DNA of 48,018 nt from CAYMDD01 sp964409675. Its GTDB lineage: Bacteria; Pseudomonadota; Alphaproteobacteria; Rickettsiales; SXRF01. The notes under the pieces are model-generated. The model worked only from the letters and a program-made list of their open reading frames with translations, was not told the DNA's origin and ran no database searches. The translations under genes were made by a program, and so were the position numbers. The stretch is from positions 1 through 48,018 of the forward strand of contig CAYPEF010000003.1 in assembly GCA_964409675.1 (NCBI GenBank). Direction: 5' to 3'. This document shows positions 1 to 8,628 of the stretch, piece by piece. Numbering within the stretch: position 1 is the stretch's first letter; each line of letters opens with the position of its first letter.

Positions 1-49
<49 letters not shown>

Positions 50-142
50 AAGGATGATGCGTATTACTTTTCGAAGTTTACTCATCGCACCTTACATCCA
101 CTCACTTCGCCGCTTGCGCTTAGATGCTCTCTTCACAAAGTT

Positions 143-178
143 AAAAGCCCCGGAAGATTAATTTCTTCCGGGGCTTTT
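143..178 (+). terminator. Rho-independent terminator of the 16S rRNA gene
   Basis: A perfect 15-bp inverted repeat (AAAAGCCCCGGAAGA at 143-157, its complement at 164-178) has a 6-nt loop and ends in TTTT. It sits directly downstream of the 16S 3' end and before the first protein gene. The 50-142 spacer holds no recognisable tRNA or 23S start, so transcription of 16S probably ends here. Confidence 0.9.
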
Positions 179-240
179 CATATTTTATTTACTTTTTATG
201 GATTACACTCCAAAAAGATGTAAATTAATGTTAGCGATAT

Positions 241-870
241 ATGCCTGAATTTTATCAAAGAGTAATTAAAGCCAAGGATCTTCCGAGACAGGAAGAACTC
301 CCTGATGGAACTGTTTTCCCTGTCAAAGAAGGCGATATCGCTTTTTTCCAGGTCCCTCTGATGAATAAGCCAGCACCATCAGATGTTATGGCGCAATTTT
401 TGCCGAATCCAGGCGTTATTTTGCGCAAGGCAGAAGATGGCAATCTTCTGGTCATTGCAGAGCTGGTTAACATGATGCATGCCGGGCATACGGGCCAGGA
501 ACGCCTGGCTATGGAAATCGCTTATCTGGTACAACATGACCGCAGCTCCCACTCCTATCAATGCATGTACCCGGTGCCACTTGATGCACCAGTCCCCCTT
601 GAACAGTATGCAAAAAACCTGAGTTTTCCATCCCGGTCCCCTGCTATGCGTGGAACCCCTCATATACTGCCTGACGGAACAGAAGCCCCTCCTCAGGAAG
701 GAACGCCCTACCATACGCTGACAACCGTGGAAGAAAGATTTAAGGCATATCTCTCGGAACTGGCAAATAAACCGGATTTACTTAATGAAATACCGGAATC
801 CGTGAAACCGGTATTTCGCGGGCTGGGTAAAAATGCCTCTACCGGCTCGCCGTCTTCCGGTCGCGCATAA
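241..870 (+). CDS. Hypothetical protein, 209 aa
   Basis: I do not recognise this family. The predicted protein is soluble, without a signal peptide or membrane segment, and rich in proline. It has a central MMHAGHTGQER stretch (about residues 78-88) and a Ser/Gly/Arg-rich C-terminus. No clear Shine-Dalgarno sequence precedes the ATG, so the start is uncertain. The gene stands alone between the 16S terminator and the next unknown gene, on the same strand. Its base composition is visibly more AT-rich than the polysaccharide cluster further right. It is probably real, because the frame is open over its full length and the antisense frames are shorter and less protein-like. Function unknown. Confidence 0.6.
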   Translation: MPEFYQRVIKAKDLPRQEELPDGTVFPVKEGDIAFFQVPLMNKPAPSDVMAQFLPNPGVILRKAEDGNLLVIAELVNMMHAGHTGQERLAMEIAYLVQHDRSSHSYQCMYPVPLDAPVPLEQYAKNLSFPSRSPAMRGTPHILPDGTEAPPQEGTPYHTLTTVEERFKAYLSELANKPDLLNEIPESVKPVFRGLGKNASTGSPSSGRA

Positions 871-1011
871 GTATTATAAGTTACTATAATTAATGAATAT
901 CGTCCAGCTTATCCAGAATATCCCTGATAAGTGAGAGATTCATCAAAATGTCACACATGGCGACAGGAAAACTGGTATTATAAACTATGATTTCATAGGT
1001 TTATTAAGAAA

Positions 1012-2703
1012 ATGAGTACATCCCCAACCACACCTCCGAAACCGAAGCTCTTTGCCGTACTGGCAGGCGATAATGGGGAAATGTACCTTGCGGAAGCAAC
1101 AGCCACAAAAGTTAAAGGCAAAAATGGCACTGAATTCACCCGCTATAAGCTGCAAGAAGGCGGAGAGGCGCTCCCTGCTTCACCCCTAATGGGTACCGCA
1201 ATCACAGTCAGTAAAAACCCCCAAAATTATGCCATTCACCCTGTGACCGATACACGGCTTAACGCTAATCTTGCGCAATTCACTCATGTTGTTGCAAACG
1301 CGACCATGAATGGCAGGCCCATGCGGTTAGGTAAAATCACAAAAAGTTTTATGGGCGGGAAAACACTGCAAGACATACCGCTCGGCGAAACACCGCTGAT
1401 CGTAACTGAAGCGGAACTTGCGGTGATCGCGCAGGACGGAGCGAAAGCAAGCAATGTTCCTCAGCGTTTTATGGGTGCATATAAGGCCCATATAACGGCA
1501 CAGGAAACCGGAATAGAGCGTATAGAACGCTTTAACCAGGCAGATATGCGACGCACTCGCGCAATGGACGCCGCAAAAGCAGAGATGGATATGCTGGCTG
1601 TCGAGGCAGCATCCCTGCATAACATTAACGACACGCTGCGCACCTACCAGAATGATCATTCAATCGGCGGCTATATCGCAGGGCAACAAACACAGCTTAA
1701 GGCACGCGCGGAGAGGCTGGCAAAGCAACAGCAGGCATCCGCTAATCAATATGCCAAGCTCAGCACAATGAGCGATCCCGAAACGATATTGACGCAATTC
1801 GGTAAGCCGGAAGATACGCAGATTGCAAGAGCAGAAGCTGAGAAACTGCTTGGGCGCCCGCTTTCCACTCCTGAAACGCAACTGGCACGGAATGCACCCG
1901 CCCCTGCTCCATCGCAGGGTGCTTCCGCAACACCCGCGCCGGACGCGTATGATAAGCGATTGGCTGAGTTGCAGAAGATTGCGGATGAGAAAAGGGCAGG
2001 ATTGTTGCAAGCGTCAGAAAACGTGGAATCAATGCGAATGTCCTTCAACCGGGCTTCAACGAACGAACAAAAACTATGGGGCGATGCGATCCGTGCAAAA
2101 ATGCAACTTGAGAAAGACTATACCCTTGCTCAAAAAGAATTGGCCAAACTCCAATCGCTTGACCGGCAGCATTACCTAAAGGCTCTTGCCGACAATAAGA
2201 ACCAGGAACCCGATCTTGACGTTGCGCTAACGCAAAAGGTGCTCAAGGTGCTCGAAGAAAGTCCACCACCAAATGTAGTCGCGGGTCCAGCTCCATTACG
2301 CAACCCTGTTATTCCCACCTCCACCAGTGCCGCAGGCGACAGCGGCACCCCAGAAGGCACCGGTGAATCTCTGCTGGGCGGCGGCGCAGCCGGGATAGGC
2401 GCATTGGCGCTTCTTGGCTCTAATCCTGCAGGCTGGGCGATTGCCGCGGTGGCAGCGGTGGCGGTTGGTTACATGATCTACCAATCCAAGAATAAAAAGC
2501 CCGCCCCTGCCCCGGAAACCGTGGCTGCTAATACGCCCGCCAGCGGAAAAGCCCCGCAGGGCGCAACGCCCGCGCAGGCCCAGGCGCTGGACCCAACGCA
2601 AAATTTTACCGCCTACGCACAGCCCAATGGGCAGTATGCGCAGAACCCCAACGCGCACCTGCCCAATAATCCGCAGCAACCCGGCGGGCGAGCTCCGGCC
2701 TAG
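1012..2703 (+). CDS. Hypothetical coiled-coil protein with one C-terminal membrane segment
   Basis: 563 aa of unrecognised family. Residues 1-150 look globular. Residues ~160-260 and ~310-390 are rich in Ala, Glu, Lys, Arg and Gln with heptad-like spacing, suggesting coiled coils. Residues ~453-490 form a Gly/Ala-rich hydrophobic stretch that reads as one transmembrane helix followed by a basic YQSKNKK stop-transfer sequence. The last ~70 residues are low-complexity Pro/Ala/Gln/Asn. The layout suggests an inner-membrane-anchored protein with a long cytoplasmic coiled coil, but this is inference. The upstream 141-bp gap (871-1011) is AT-rich and may hold its promoter, though I cannot pick hexamers. 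Its TAG stop overlaps the TAG stop of convergent gshA in a shared CTAG. Confidence 0.75.
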   Translation: MSTSPTTPPKPKLFAVLAGDNGEMYLAEATATKVKGKNGTEFTRYKLQEGGEALPASPLMGTAITVSKNPQNYAIHPVTDTRLNANLAQFTHVVANATMNGRPMRLGKITKSFMGGKTLQDIPLGETPLIVTEAELAVIAQDGAKASNVPQRFMGAYKAHITAQETGIERIERFNQADMRRTRAMDAAKAEMDMLAVEAASLHNINDTLRTYQNDHSIGGYIAGQQTQLKARAERLAKQQQASANQYAKLSTMSDPETILTQFGKPEDTQIARAEAEKLLGRPLSTPETQLARNAPAPAPSQGASATPAPDAYDKRLAELQKIADEKRAGLLQASENVESMRMSFNRASTNEQKLWGDAIRAKMQLEKDYTLAQKELAKLQSLDRQHYLKALADNKNQEPDLDVALTQKVLKVLEESPPPNVVAGPAPLRNPVIPTSTSAAGDSGTPEGTGESLLGGGAAGIGALALLGSNPAGWAIAAVAAVAVGYMIYQSKNKKPAPAPETVAANTPASGKAPQGATPAQAQALDPTQNFTAYAQPNGQYAQNPNAHLPNNPQQPGGRAPA

Positions 2704-3968
2704 GCCAGACGCTCCATCGCCACCATGCGCTCATCTTCCGCTGCATAGCGCTCCCGCCCCGCCGCCAGCGCGGCGAGCACGGCCACCAGTCCATAGGCGG
2801 TAAAATGACAGTCGCGCACCGGCTGGCGGCAGTCGAACACGGTTTCCATTTCGTCGCACATGCCGGTAAAGCGCATGCCGGCGGCATTGAGATTGCTCTG
2901 TGCGTCGCGGTTTTCATTCACGCGGTACATGCCGCCCACCGGAATGCCGTCGATCAGGTAGATCATCGGCTCGGCGAAATGCCCCTCCACCTGGTCAATA
3001 GTGGGAATGCCCTCCTGGATGATCACTTCCGACACGTGCGCGCCTTCCTTGATGACATGCATCTTGTTGCGCTCTTTCTTATTCATCTCCAGCAATTCCG
3101 AGCCGTCATGCACCGTCATGATGCCCATGCCGTAGGTGCCGGAATCGGCTTTCACGAAGACATAAGGATCCTCGGCAATGCCGTATTCCTTATGCTTGGC
3201 GCGTGCGCCTTCGATCAGCTCATCCACTGCTTTTGCCAAGCAATCCACGCCCTGGCGCTCCTTGAAGTCAATCGCCCCGCAAGCATGGAAGCGGGCGGAG
3301 AGCAGCCACGGATCAAGGCCAAAAGCGGAAGCGAATTCCCCAGATAACGCCCGATAAGCAGCGAAATGCACGCTTTTTCGGCGCTGGTACCAGCCCATTG
3401 CCATCGGCGGCAGCACGGGCTGCGCGATGCCCTCCAGCAGCGCCGACGGCCCGGAGGTGAAATCATTGTTAAGAAACACTATATCCGGTGCAAAGCCGGA
3501 TTCCGTCACCAGCCGGTTGCCGCTGCGCAGCAAGGGCTGCTCGATGATTTCCATGCCCGACGGCGCCTGCAACCTTACCGGCTCGCCCGCCAACGCCTGC
3601 AGACTGCCGAACTGCACCTCCAGGCCGGCGGAGCGGAACAGGAAAGAGAGCATGGCGAGGTTATCGAGATAGGGCAGATTGCGCGTATGGTTCTCCGGGA
3701 TGATCAGCACACGCTCCGCCATCGGATAATGCTCATTAAGATAGCTGCGGATACGCGCCGCCGCCCGTTTGCCCGCATTGACGGAGAGATTGTTGAACCC
3801 CGCCGGATAGAGGTTGGTATCCACCGGTGCCAGCCGCACCCCCGAATGGCGCAGATCCACTGAGCTGGTAAAATGCGGCGCGGCCAGGCGGCGCTGCGCG
3901 CCGAGCCATGCTTCCACCTCGTCATAGCGTCGTTCGTACAAATCCTTCAGCGTCTCCAGTATCATCAT
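2700..3968 (-). CDS. gshA: Glutamate--cysteine ligase (Acidithiobacillus-type GshA)
   Basis: Predicted first enzyme of glutathione synthesis: ATP-dependent ligation of L-glutamate and L-cysteine to gamma-glutamylcysteine in the cytoplasm. The 422-aa sequence resembles the proteobacterial GshA type first defined in Acidithiobacillus (TIGR02049) rather than the E. coli type. Visible landmarks are the N-terminal SSVDLRHSGVRLAPVDTNLYP, the ATP-grasp-like FVKADSGTYGMGIM (about residues 270-283) and IYLIDGIPVGGMYRVN, which looks like a metal/nucleotide-binding strand. The ATG overlaps the TGA of upstream rsmE by 4 bp (ATGA), so the two are probably translationally coupled. No gshB is visible in the window. 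Family assignment is by recognition of sequence, not by search. Confidence 0.82.
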   Translation of the reverse strand: MMILETLKDLYERRYDEVEAWLGAQRRLAAPHFTSSVDLRHSGVRLAPVDTNLYPAGFNNLSVNAGKRAAARIRSYLNEHYPMAERVLIIPENHTRNLPYLDNLAMLSFLFRSAGLEVQFGSLQALAGEPVRLQAPSGMEIIEQPLLRSGNRLVTESGFAPDIVFLNNDFTSGPSALLEGIAQPVLPPMAMGWYQRRKSVHFAAYRALSGEFASAFGLDPWLLSARFHACGAIDFKERQGVDCLAKAVDELIEGARAKHKEYGIAEDPYVFVKADSGTYGMGIMTVHDGSELLEMNKKERNKMHVIKEGAHVSEVIIQEGIPTIDQVEGHFAEPMIYLIDGIPVGGMYRVNENRDAQSNLNAAGMRFTGMCDEMETVFDCRQPVRDCHFTAYGLVAVLAALAAGRERYAAEDERMVAMERLA

Positions 3969-4798
3969 GCCTCGCTCAACTTTCCATTACATCCCTCACT
4001 CAAGGAGGAGGAAGCAGTAAATGACGGCTGTTCGTCCCAGTCACCCAGCCATGCCTGCACGCAGGCGAGCGCCGCCAGAGCCGCCGTTTCGGCGCGCAGG
4101 ATGCGCGGACCTAAACTCACCGGTTTAATATAGGGTAGCCCGCGCAGAATTCCACGCTCCTCCGGCGAAAATCCGCCCTCCGGCCCGATTAATACGGCGT
4201 AGCGCGCCGGCGAGAGCGCGGGCAGCGCCTGCTTCAGTGCTTCCCCCTGCCCGCTTTCATCGCAGTGCAGCAAGGTGATGTCCGCCGGCCATGCGGAAAG
4301 CAACCGCTCCAGCTTTTGCGGCGCATGGATCGCCGGAACATCCAGCCGCCCGCACTGCTCCGCCGCTTCCACGGCGTTGCTCATCAGCCGCTCCTCATTG
4401 ACGCGGCTAACGATTGTATAGCGCGTAAATACCGGCCAGATATCGCTCACCCCCAGCTCTACCGCCCGCTTGACCAGGAAATCGATTTTCTCATTCTTCA
4501 CCGGCGCGAACACCAGACCGACGGGCGGGCTGGCGCGCTGCGGCTTCAGCTGGCGCGCCACCCGCGCATCCGCCTCGCGCTTGCCGACGCGGGTCAGCTC
4601 CGCCGCCCATTCGCCGTCCCGCCCGTTAAAGAGCGCTACCCACTCGCCGGGCTTCGCGCGCAGCGTATGGATCAGGTAATGCGCCGCCGCCTCTTGCAGC
4701 GTCACATTCGCGCCTTCGCGCAAACGCGCATCGCGCAGGTAAAGGCGCGCCTTGATTTTTTGCGGTGCATGCGCTTCAGTCATACGCGGTAGATACAT
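3965..4798 (-). CDS. rsmE: 16S rRNA (uracil-1498-N3)-methyltransferase RsmE
   Basis: SPOUT-class enzyme that methylates N3 of U1498 in 16S rRNA using S-adenosylmethionine. Diagnostic motifs are GPEGGFSPEE (about residue 200) and LGPRILRAETA (about residue 226), which form the knotted cofactor site, plus the PUA-like N-terminal domain with HYLIHTLRAKPGEW-type residues. Length (277 aa) is slightly over the usual ~240 because of an extra C-terminal Ser/Glu-rich tail. An alternative start is the ATG six codons in (4783); neither has a convincing Shine-Dalgarno sequence. It is divergent from ubiA with a 35-bp gap and overlaps gshA by 4 bp downstream. Confidence 0.9.
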   Translation of the reverse strand: MYLPRMTEAHAPQKIKARLYLRDARLREGANVTLQEAAAHYLIHTLRAKPGEWVALFNGRDGEWAAELTRVGKREADARVARQLKPQRASPPVGLVFAPVKNEKIDFLVKRAVELGVSDIWPVFTRYTIVSRVNEERLMSNAVEAAEQCGRLDVPAIHAPQKLERLLSAWPADITLLHCDESGQGEALKQALPALSPARYAVLIGPEGGFSPEERGILRGLPYIKPVSLGPRILRAETAALAALACVQAWLGDWDEQPSFTASSSLSEGCNGKLSEA

Positions 4799-4807
4799 TG
4801 TTTCGTT

Positions 4808-4830
4808 TATAATCCCCGCACCATAAGGAG
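4808..4830 (+). promoter_or_regulatory. Possible -10 element and ribosome-binding site of ubiA
   Basis: TATAAT at 4808-4813 lies in the 35-bp rsmE/ubiA divergent gap, followed by AAGGAG at 4825-4830, three bases before the ubiA ATG. I see no good -35 hexamer at the expected distance, which would fall in the rsmE coding start. The ribosome-binding site is firm; the promoter call is weak. Confidence 0.35.
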
Positions 4831-4833
4831 CCT

Positions 4834-5682
4834 ATGTCAAAGGCGCAAGCCCATCCCTATTTCCGCCTGATGCGGCTGCACCAGCCGGTGGGCGCGTGGC
4901 TGCTGTTTTGGCCCTGCGCATGGGCGCTGGCGCTGGGCAGCCATGGCCGGCCGCCGCTGCTTGCGTTAGCGTTCTTTGCTACCGGCGCACTAATCATGCG
5001 CGCTGCCGGTTGCATTATCAACGACCTGACCGACCGTAAATTCGATGTGAAAGTCGAGCGCACCCGCACCCGCCCGCTGGCGAGCGGCGAGACATCGGCC
5101 AAGGAAGCCCTGCTGCTGCTCGGCGCATTGCTTGCCTGCGCGCTGGTGGTGGCATGGGTGCTGGGTCCGCGCGTATTAATCTGGTCCTTGGCGGCCATGC
5201 CGCTGGTGATCGCCTATCCGTGGATGAAGCGCATCACATGGTGGCCGCAGCTGTTTCTGGGGCTTACGTTCAACTGGGGCGCGCTGGCAGGCTGGGTCTA
5301 TGTGCATGGTGCGCCGGAAGTGCCTGCTGTGCTTCTCTACCTCGCCGGCATCTTCTGGACACTCGGCTATGACACGATCTACGCCCATCAGGATAAAGAA
5401 GACGACGCGCTGATCGGCGTCAAATCCACCGCGCTGAAACTGGGCGCGCAGACGAGACGCTGGCTCTGCCTGTTTTATGCGCTCTGCACTATCTGCTTAT
5501 CCCTTGCAGCCATGCTGCAGGATGCGCAGGCCTTATGTTATGCCATACTGCTGCTGGTAGCAGCAGATTTTTCCTGCCAGATACGCCGCCTCAACCTGGA
5601 CGACCGCGCATCGGCCCTGCGCATCTTCCGGCAGAACGCGCGCACCGGCAGCTTGATTTTTCTTGCTTTCCTCCTGATGTAA
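4834..5682 (+). CDS. ubiA: 4-hydroxybenzoate polyprenyltransferase UbiA
   Basis: Integral membrane prenyltransferase of ubiquinone synthesis that attaches the polyprenyl chain to 4-hydroxybenzoate. The 282-aa protein has multiple hydrophobic helices and both aspartate-rich motifs: NDLTDRKFDVKVERT at about residues 62-76, which binds the Mg-diphosphate, and DTIYAHQDKEDD at about residue 179. The HQPVGAWLLFWPC N-terminal helix is typical of the family. AAGGAG precedes the ATG. A housekeeping gene; its presence argues for a respiring proteobacterium. The following 190 bp (5683-5872) is AT-rich, with no gene seen, and may carry the promoter of the EAL gene. Confidence 0.93.
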   Translation: MSKAQAHPYFRLMRLHQPVGAWLLFWPCAWALALGSHGRPPLLALAFFATGALIMRAAGCIINDLTDRKFDVKVERTRTRPLASGETSAKEALLLLGALLACALVVAWVLGPRVLIWSLAAMPLVIAYPWMKRITWWPQLFLGLTFNWGALAGWVYVHGAPEVPAVLLYLAGIFWTLGYDTIYAHQDKEDDALIGVKSTALKLGAQTRRWLCLFYALCTICLSLAAMLQDAQALCYAILLLVAADFSCQIRRLNLDDRASALRIFRQNARTGSLIFLAFLLM

Positions 5683-5872
5683 AACCGCCCCGACAATCCG
5701 CCTGAGAACAGTTTTAGAGCACATTGTCATTGAAAATAATAATGTAAACAGCACGTTATCATTGTCTTTCTTTTAAGAAAATATGCGTAAAATTGCTTGC
5801 TCTTTAAGCATTTTTTACTTTTTTCTGCCCATAATAGCGGATTGAATTTAACCGAAGGCATCCCGCAACCAC

Positions 5873-7198
5873 ATGCAAGGGCAGGAAATCCCCCGTAATG
5901 GCGCACATCATGCGCAGCCTCCCGGCTGGTCGGCTGCGCCTGCGCGCGCGGCTGCGCATGAGGGAGAGTTCCTCGGACTGATCGATAAATCCATTCGCCA
6001 GTGCACGCTCAGCCACACATCCGGCGCGCTGTTGCTGGTGCATATCAGCAACCTCGCCATGGTGATCAGCGGCTATGGGCACGATGTTTCCGAAACCGTT
6101 ATCCACGATTTGATCTCCAAGCTGCGCGACCTGCTCTCCTCGCTCGATACCGTTGAACGCCTCCAGCGCGACCAGATCGGCATTATTCTCACCAACAGCT
6201 ACCCGGAAGAAACCGAGCGCACCGCCCAGCGCATCATCGACACACTGCAGAATTACGGGCGCGATAATTTCGCCACCGCATCGCTGCACATCATGGGCAC
6301 TATCGGCGCGGTACATTTCCCGTCCGAGGCGCAGCAGGCCACCGACGCCATGGATAAGGCGTACGTGGCGCTCTACAGCACCCAGTCATCGCTCTACCGC
6401 ACCTTCTCCGCCTCCAAGCGCGAGGCCGACCTTTGCCGCCAGCAGATGGGCCTGGCCAGCTATCTCTACAACGCCTATCAGGAGCAGCGCCTGCGGCTGG
6501 CCTGGCAGCCGATTCTGGAAGTCGCCACCGGCACCATCGCGCATTACGAGGCGCTGCTGCGCATCAAAAGCCTGAACGGCAAGATCAGCTCTGCGGGAGC
6601 GCTAATACCGGTGGCCGAGAAAATGGGCCTGATCGAAACCATCGACATCATGGTGCTGGAAAAAGTGGTGCAGGAGCTGCGCGACTCGCCCGATATCAGC
6701 ATCGCCTTCAATATCTCCAACCTCACCACCGAAAACCCAATCTGGCTGGAGGCGCTTACCAATTTAGTGGAGCAGACGCCCGACATCACCTCCCGCATGA
6801 TGGTGGAGATCACTGAAACTGCTGTGCAGCGGGATTTACGCCGCGCCGCCTATTTCGTGGCCAGCCTGCAATCCTTAGGCTGCCAGGTGGCGCTGGACGA
6901 TTTCGGTTCCGGCTACACCTCCTTCCGCCAGCTGAAAGCCCTCTCGGTGGATTTAGTGAAAATCGACGGCGTATTTATCAAGGACATCGCCCAGAACGCC
7001 GACAGCCGCTTTTTCGTCAAAACCCTGCTCGATTTCGCGCGCGGCTTCGGCCTGAAAACGGTGGCGGAATTCGTCGAAACCGGCGAAATCGCCAAAATCC
7101 TCATCGACATGGGCGTCGATTACCTGCAGGGCTACTACTTAGGCAAGCCCGAAAACCACCGCCGCTGGCTGAAAGAAGGCGAATACGGGGTGGAATGA
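5873..7198 (+). CDS. Cyclic-di-GMP phosphodiesterase with degenerate GGDEF and intact EAL domain
   Basis: 441 aa. Residues ~35-195 have the GGDEF fold pattern, but the signature position reads RLQRDQIGII instead of GG(D/E)EF, so no cyclase activity is expected. Residues ~205-435 form an EAL domain with catalytic landmarks present: YEALLRI (EAL, about residue 225), VEITETA, LDDFGSGYTSF (about 341), VKIDGVFIKDI (about 361), AEFVETGEI (about 398) and GVDYLQGYYLGKP. It probably hydrolyses c-di-GMP, with the degenerate GGDEF acting as a regulatory module. No transmembrane helix or response-regulator domain is visible; the first ~30 residues are Pro/Ala-rich. Its stop codon abuts the end of the convergent gene on the other strand. 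A GAAGG about 15 nt upstream may serve as the ribosome-binding site. Confidence 0.9.
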   Translation: MQGQEIPRNGAHHAQPPGWSAAPARAAAHEGEFLGLIDKSIRQCTLSHTSGALLLVHISNLAMVISGYGHDVSETVIHDLISKLRDLLSSLDTVERLQRDQIGIILTNSYPEETERTAQRIIDTLQNYGRDNFATASLHIMGTIGAVHFPSEAQQATDAMDKAYVALYSTQSSLYRTFSASKREADLCRQQMGLASYLYNAYQEQRLRLAWQPILEVATGTIAHYEALLRIKSLNGKISSAGALIPVAEKMGLIETIDIMVLEKVVQELRDSPDISIAFNISNLTTENPIWLEALTNLVEQTPDITSRMMVEITETAVQRDLRRAAYFVASLQSLGCQVALDDFGSGYTSFRQLKALSVDLVKIDGVFIKDIAQNADSRFFVKTLLDFARGFGLKTVAEFVETGEIAKILIDMGVDYLQGYYLGKPENHRRWLKEGEYGVE

Positions 7199-8614
7199 TC
7201 ACTTCCATCGGCCTCCTGTACGAGGTTCAACATCCGGTTTTATTAATTCACGCCAGTTTCTAGGCTTCATGGCTGCATGCCTTTGCTCTGGCGTTTTGCC
7301 CTCCCATTGCTCCAGGGTATTATCTAAATTCCAGCTGGCTACGCGGTCAATCTGACTATCGTGAAGAGTTGGATTTCCCTTCAGCGCAAGCACAAAATTA
7401 TAGCGGCGCAGCAATTCGCGCACCTGCGTTTCATTTGGTGTTGCCGCTTCTTTATTCTCCCATCGCTCGACATCATTAGCGGTAATACGCACGGCAGGCT
7501 GAGCGGAAGGAATATCAATGCGGAAAATATCATCCACCGACATCCCAATATCAGAAGCATTCCGGATAGCTTTCAGCACATCTTTAATTGGCGTACCTCG
7601 GCGTATATTAGCAATCACATCGTGCGATGTATTATTTAACTGCTGTTGCGTATAAGGTGATAATTCCACCAGTTCCTGCACATCCATCTCCGTACAGGCA
7701 ATGCCCTCTTTTGCATAAGCGTTTAATACTTCTATCAGTACACGCATATTAAAAAGCGTTGGCGTGATCGTATTACGCCATTGCGTCAGATACGGCCGAT
7801 GAATACGAAGTACTCCACTGGCAGGATCGCGGCTACGCTCAGCGATCTGGACTGAGGAAATCTTTTGTGCAGATAACTTGGTAAGAATCTCATCCAGCTT
7901 TGCGTTGAACGGCGAGCGGCGGCCCTCATCTTTCGGAGCAACACAGGCGGTCATCAGGCGTTCCCTGCCGTAATACCCATCAAGCATAACGGCTTGTTGC
8001 TTATCCAAGCCTAGATAGGAATAAATCGCCTGCCGTTGCGCTGGCGCGGCGTTACTTCGCCCATTGACTATATTAGTCAGTAAAGGCGCGGGCAGTTGGC
8101 TCTCGGGCGCCTGGTGCGCCAGTTCACCCGCGATATCGGGAAATGATCGGCGCCCTCCCTGCATATGGAAGTCCAGCAGCTTATGCACAACCTGCGACCA
8201 TGTAACTTCATTTTTTTCTAATCTTTGCTGCGCCCGCATCAACACGTCGCAGTTAAATACCGCAATGGTTTCTGGCGTTACTTCCACAAGCCCCGCTTTG
8301 GTAAAAAGAGGGATACGATGCGCCTGCGTATCAAGATGAAGGGGATTCGGCTGTGCCGATAGCAAATCCTCAATAAAACGATATGGTGGCTGTTGTGCGC
8401 CATTCCGATAACCACCAAGCGATACGTAACTGTAAGATTTTCTACCCAATGCAGATGCCAACTGCCGCTCCAGATCGCGGTTGGTCAATTGATTGCAGCC
8501 CATAAGCGAATTGAACAATCCGGCAAAATCCTGATAATCATTCCACTGGCCGATTATCTCCTGCACCGCTAACAGAGCACGATCTTCGCCAAGTGTAATA
8601 CGGCGCTTATGCAC
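7199..8614 (-). CDS. Protein with four tandem degenerate HTH (XRE-like) units
   Basis: 471 aa, family not recognised. Reading by eye, it repeats one pattern four times: a leading helix, a second helix, then a recognition-like segment of the form hydrophobic-S/T-xxx-L/V-xx-aromatic-x-N-G/x-xx-P and a final helix. Segments are YVSLGGYRNGAQQPPYRFIE (63-82), PLLTNIVNGRSNAAPAQRQA (177-196), PYLTQWRNTITPTLFN (274-289) and RITANDVERWENKEAATPNE (376-395). This resembles the XRE/Cro recognition helix plus 'GxxxP' turn. It is probably a DNA-binding regulator; no enzyme motif or membrane helix is seen. The gene lies 14 bp downstream of gmhB on the same strand but is clearly more AT-rich, so it may be an independent or transferred gene. 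No homology search was possible. Confidence 0.7.
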   Translation of the reverse strand: MHKRRITLGEDRALLAVQEIIGQWNDYQDFAGLFNSLMGCNQLTNRDLERQLASALGRKSYSYVSLGGYRNGAQQPPYRFIEDLLSAQPNPLHLDTQAHRIPLFTKAGLVEVTPETIAVFNCDVLMRAQQRLEKNEVTWSQVVHKLLDFHMQGGRRSFPDIAGELAHQAPESQLPAPLLTNIVNGRSNAAPAQRQAIYSYLGLDKQQAVMLDGYYGRERLMTACVAPKDEGRRSPFNAKLDEILTKLSAQKISSVQIAERSRDPASGVLRIHRPYLTQWRNTITPTLFNMRVLIEVLNAYAKEGIACTEMDVQELVELSPYTQQQLNNTSHDVIANIRRGTPIKDVLKAIRNASDIGMSVDDIFRIDIPSAQPAVRITANDVERWENKEAATPNETQVRELLRRYNFVLALKGNPTLHDSQIDRVASWNLDNTLEQWEGKTPEQRHAAMKPRNWRELIKPDVEPRTGGRWK

Positions 8615-8628
8615 GGCAAATCCTCAGT

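Noticed and set aside
116..129. Short stretch resembling the complement of a 23S rRNA segment (CTTAGATGCT)
   Set aside because: About 12 nt only, without further 23S similarity around it; likely chance.
788..816. 9-bp inverted repeat AAATACCGG/CCGGTATTT
   Set aside because: Lies within the coding frame of the first gene, has an 11-nt loop and no T-run; not a convincing terminator.
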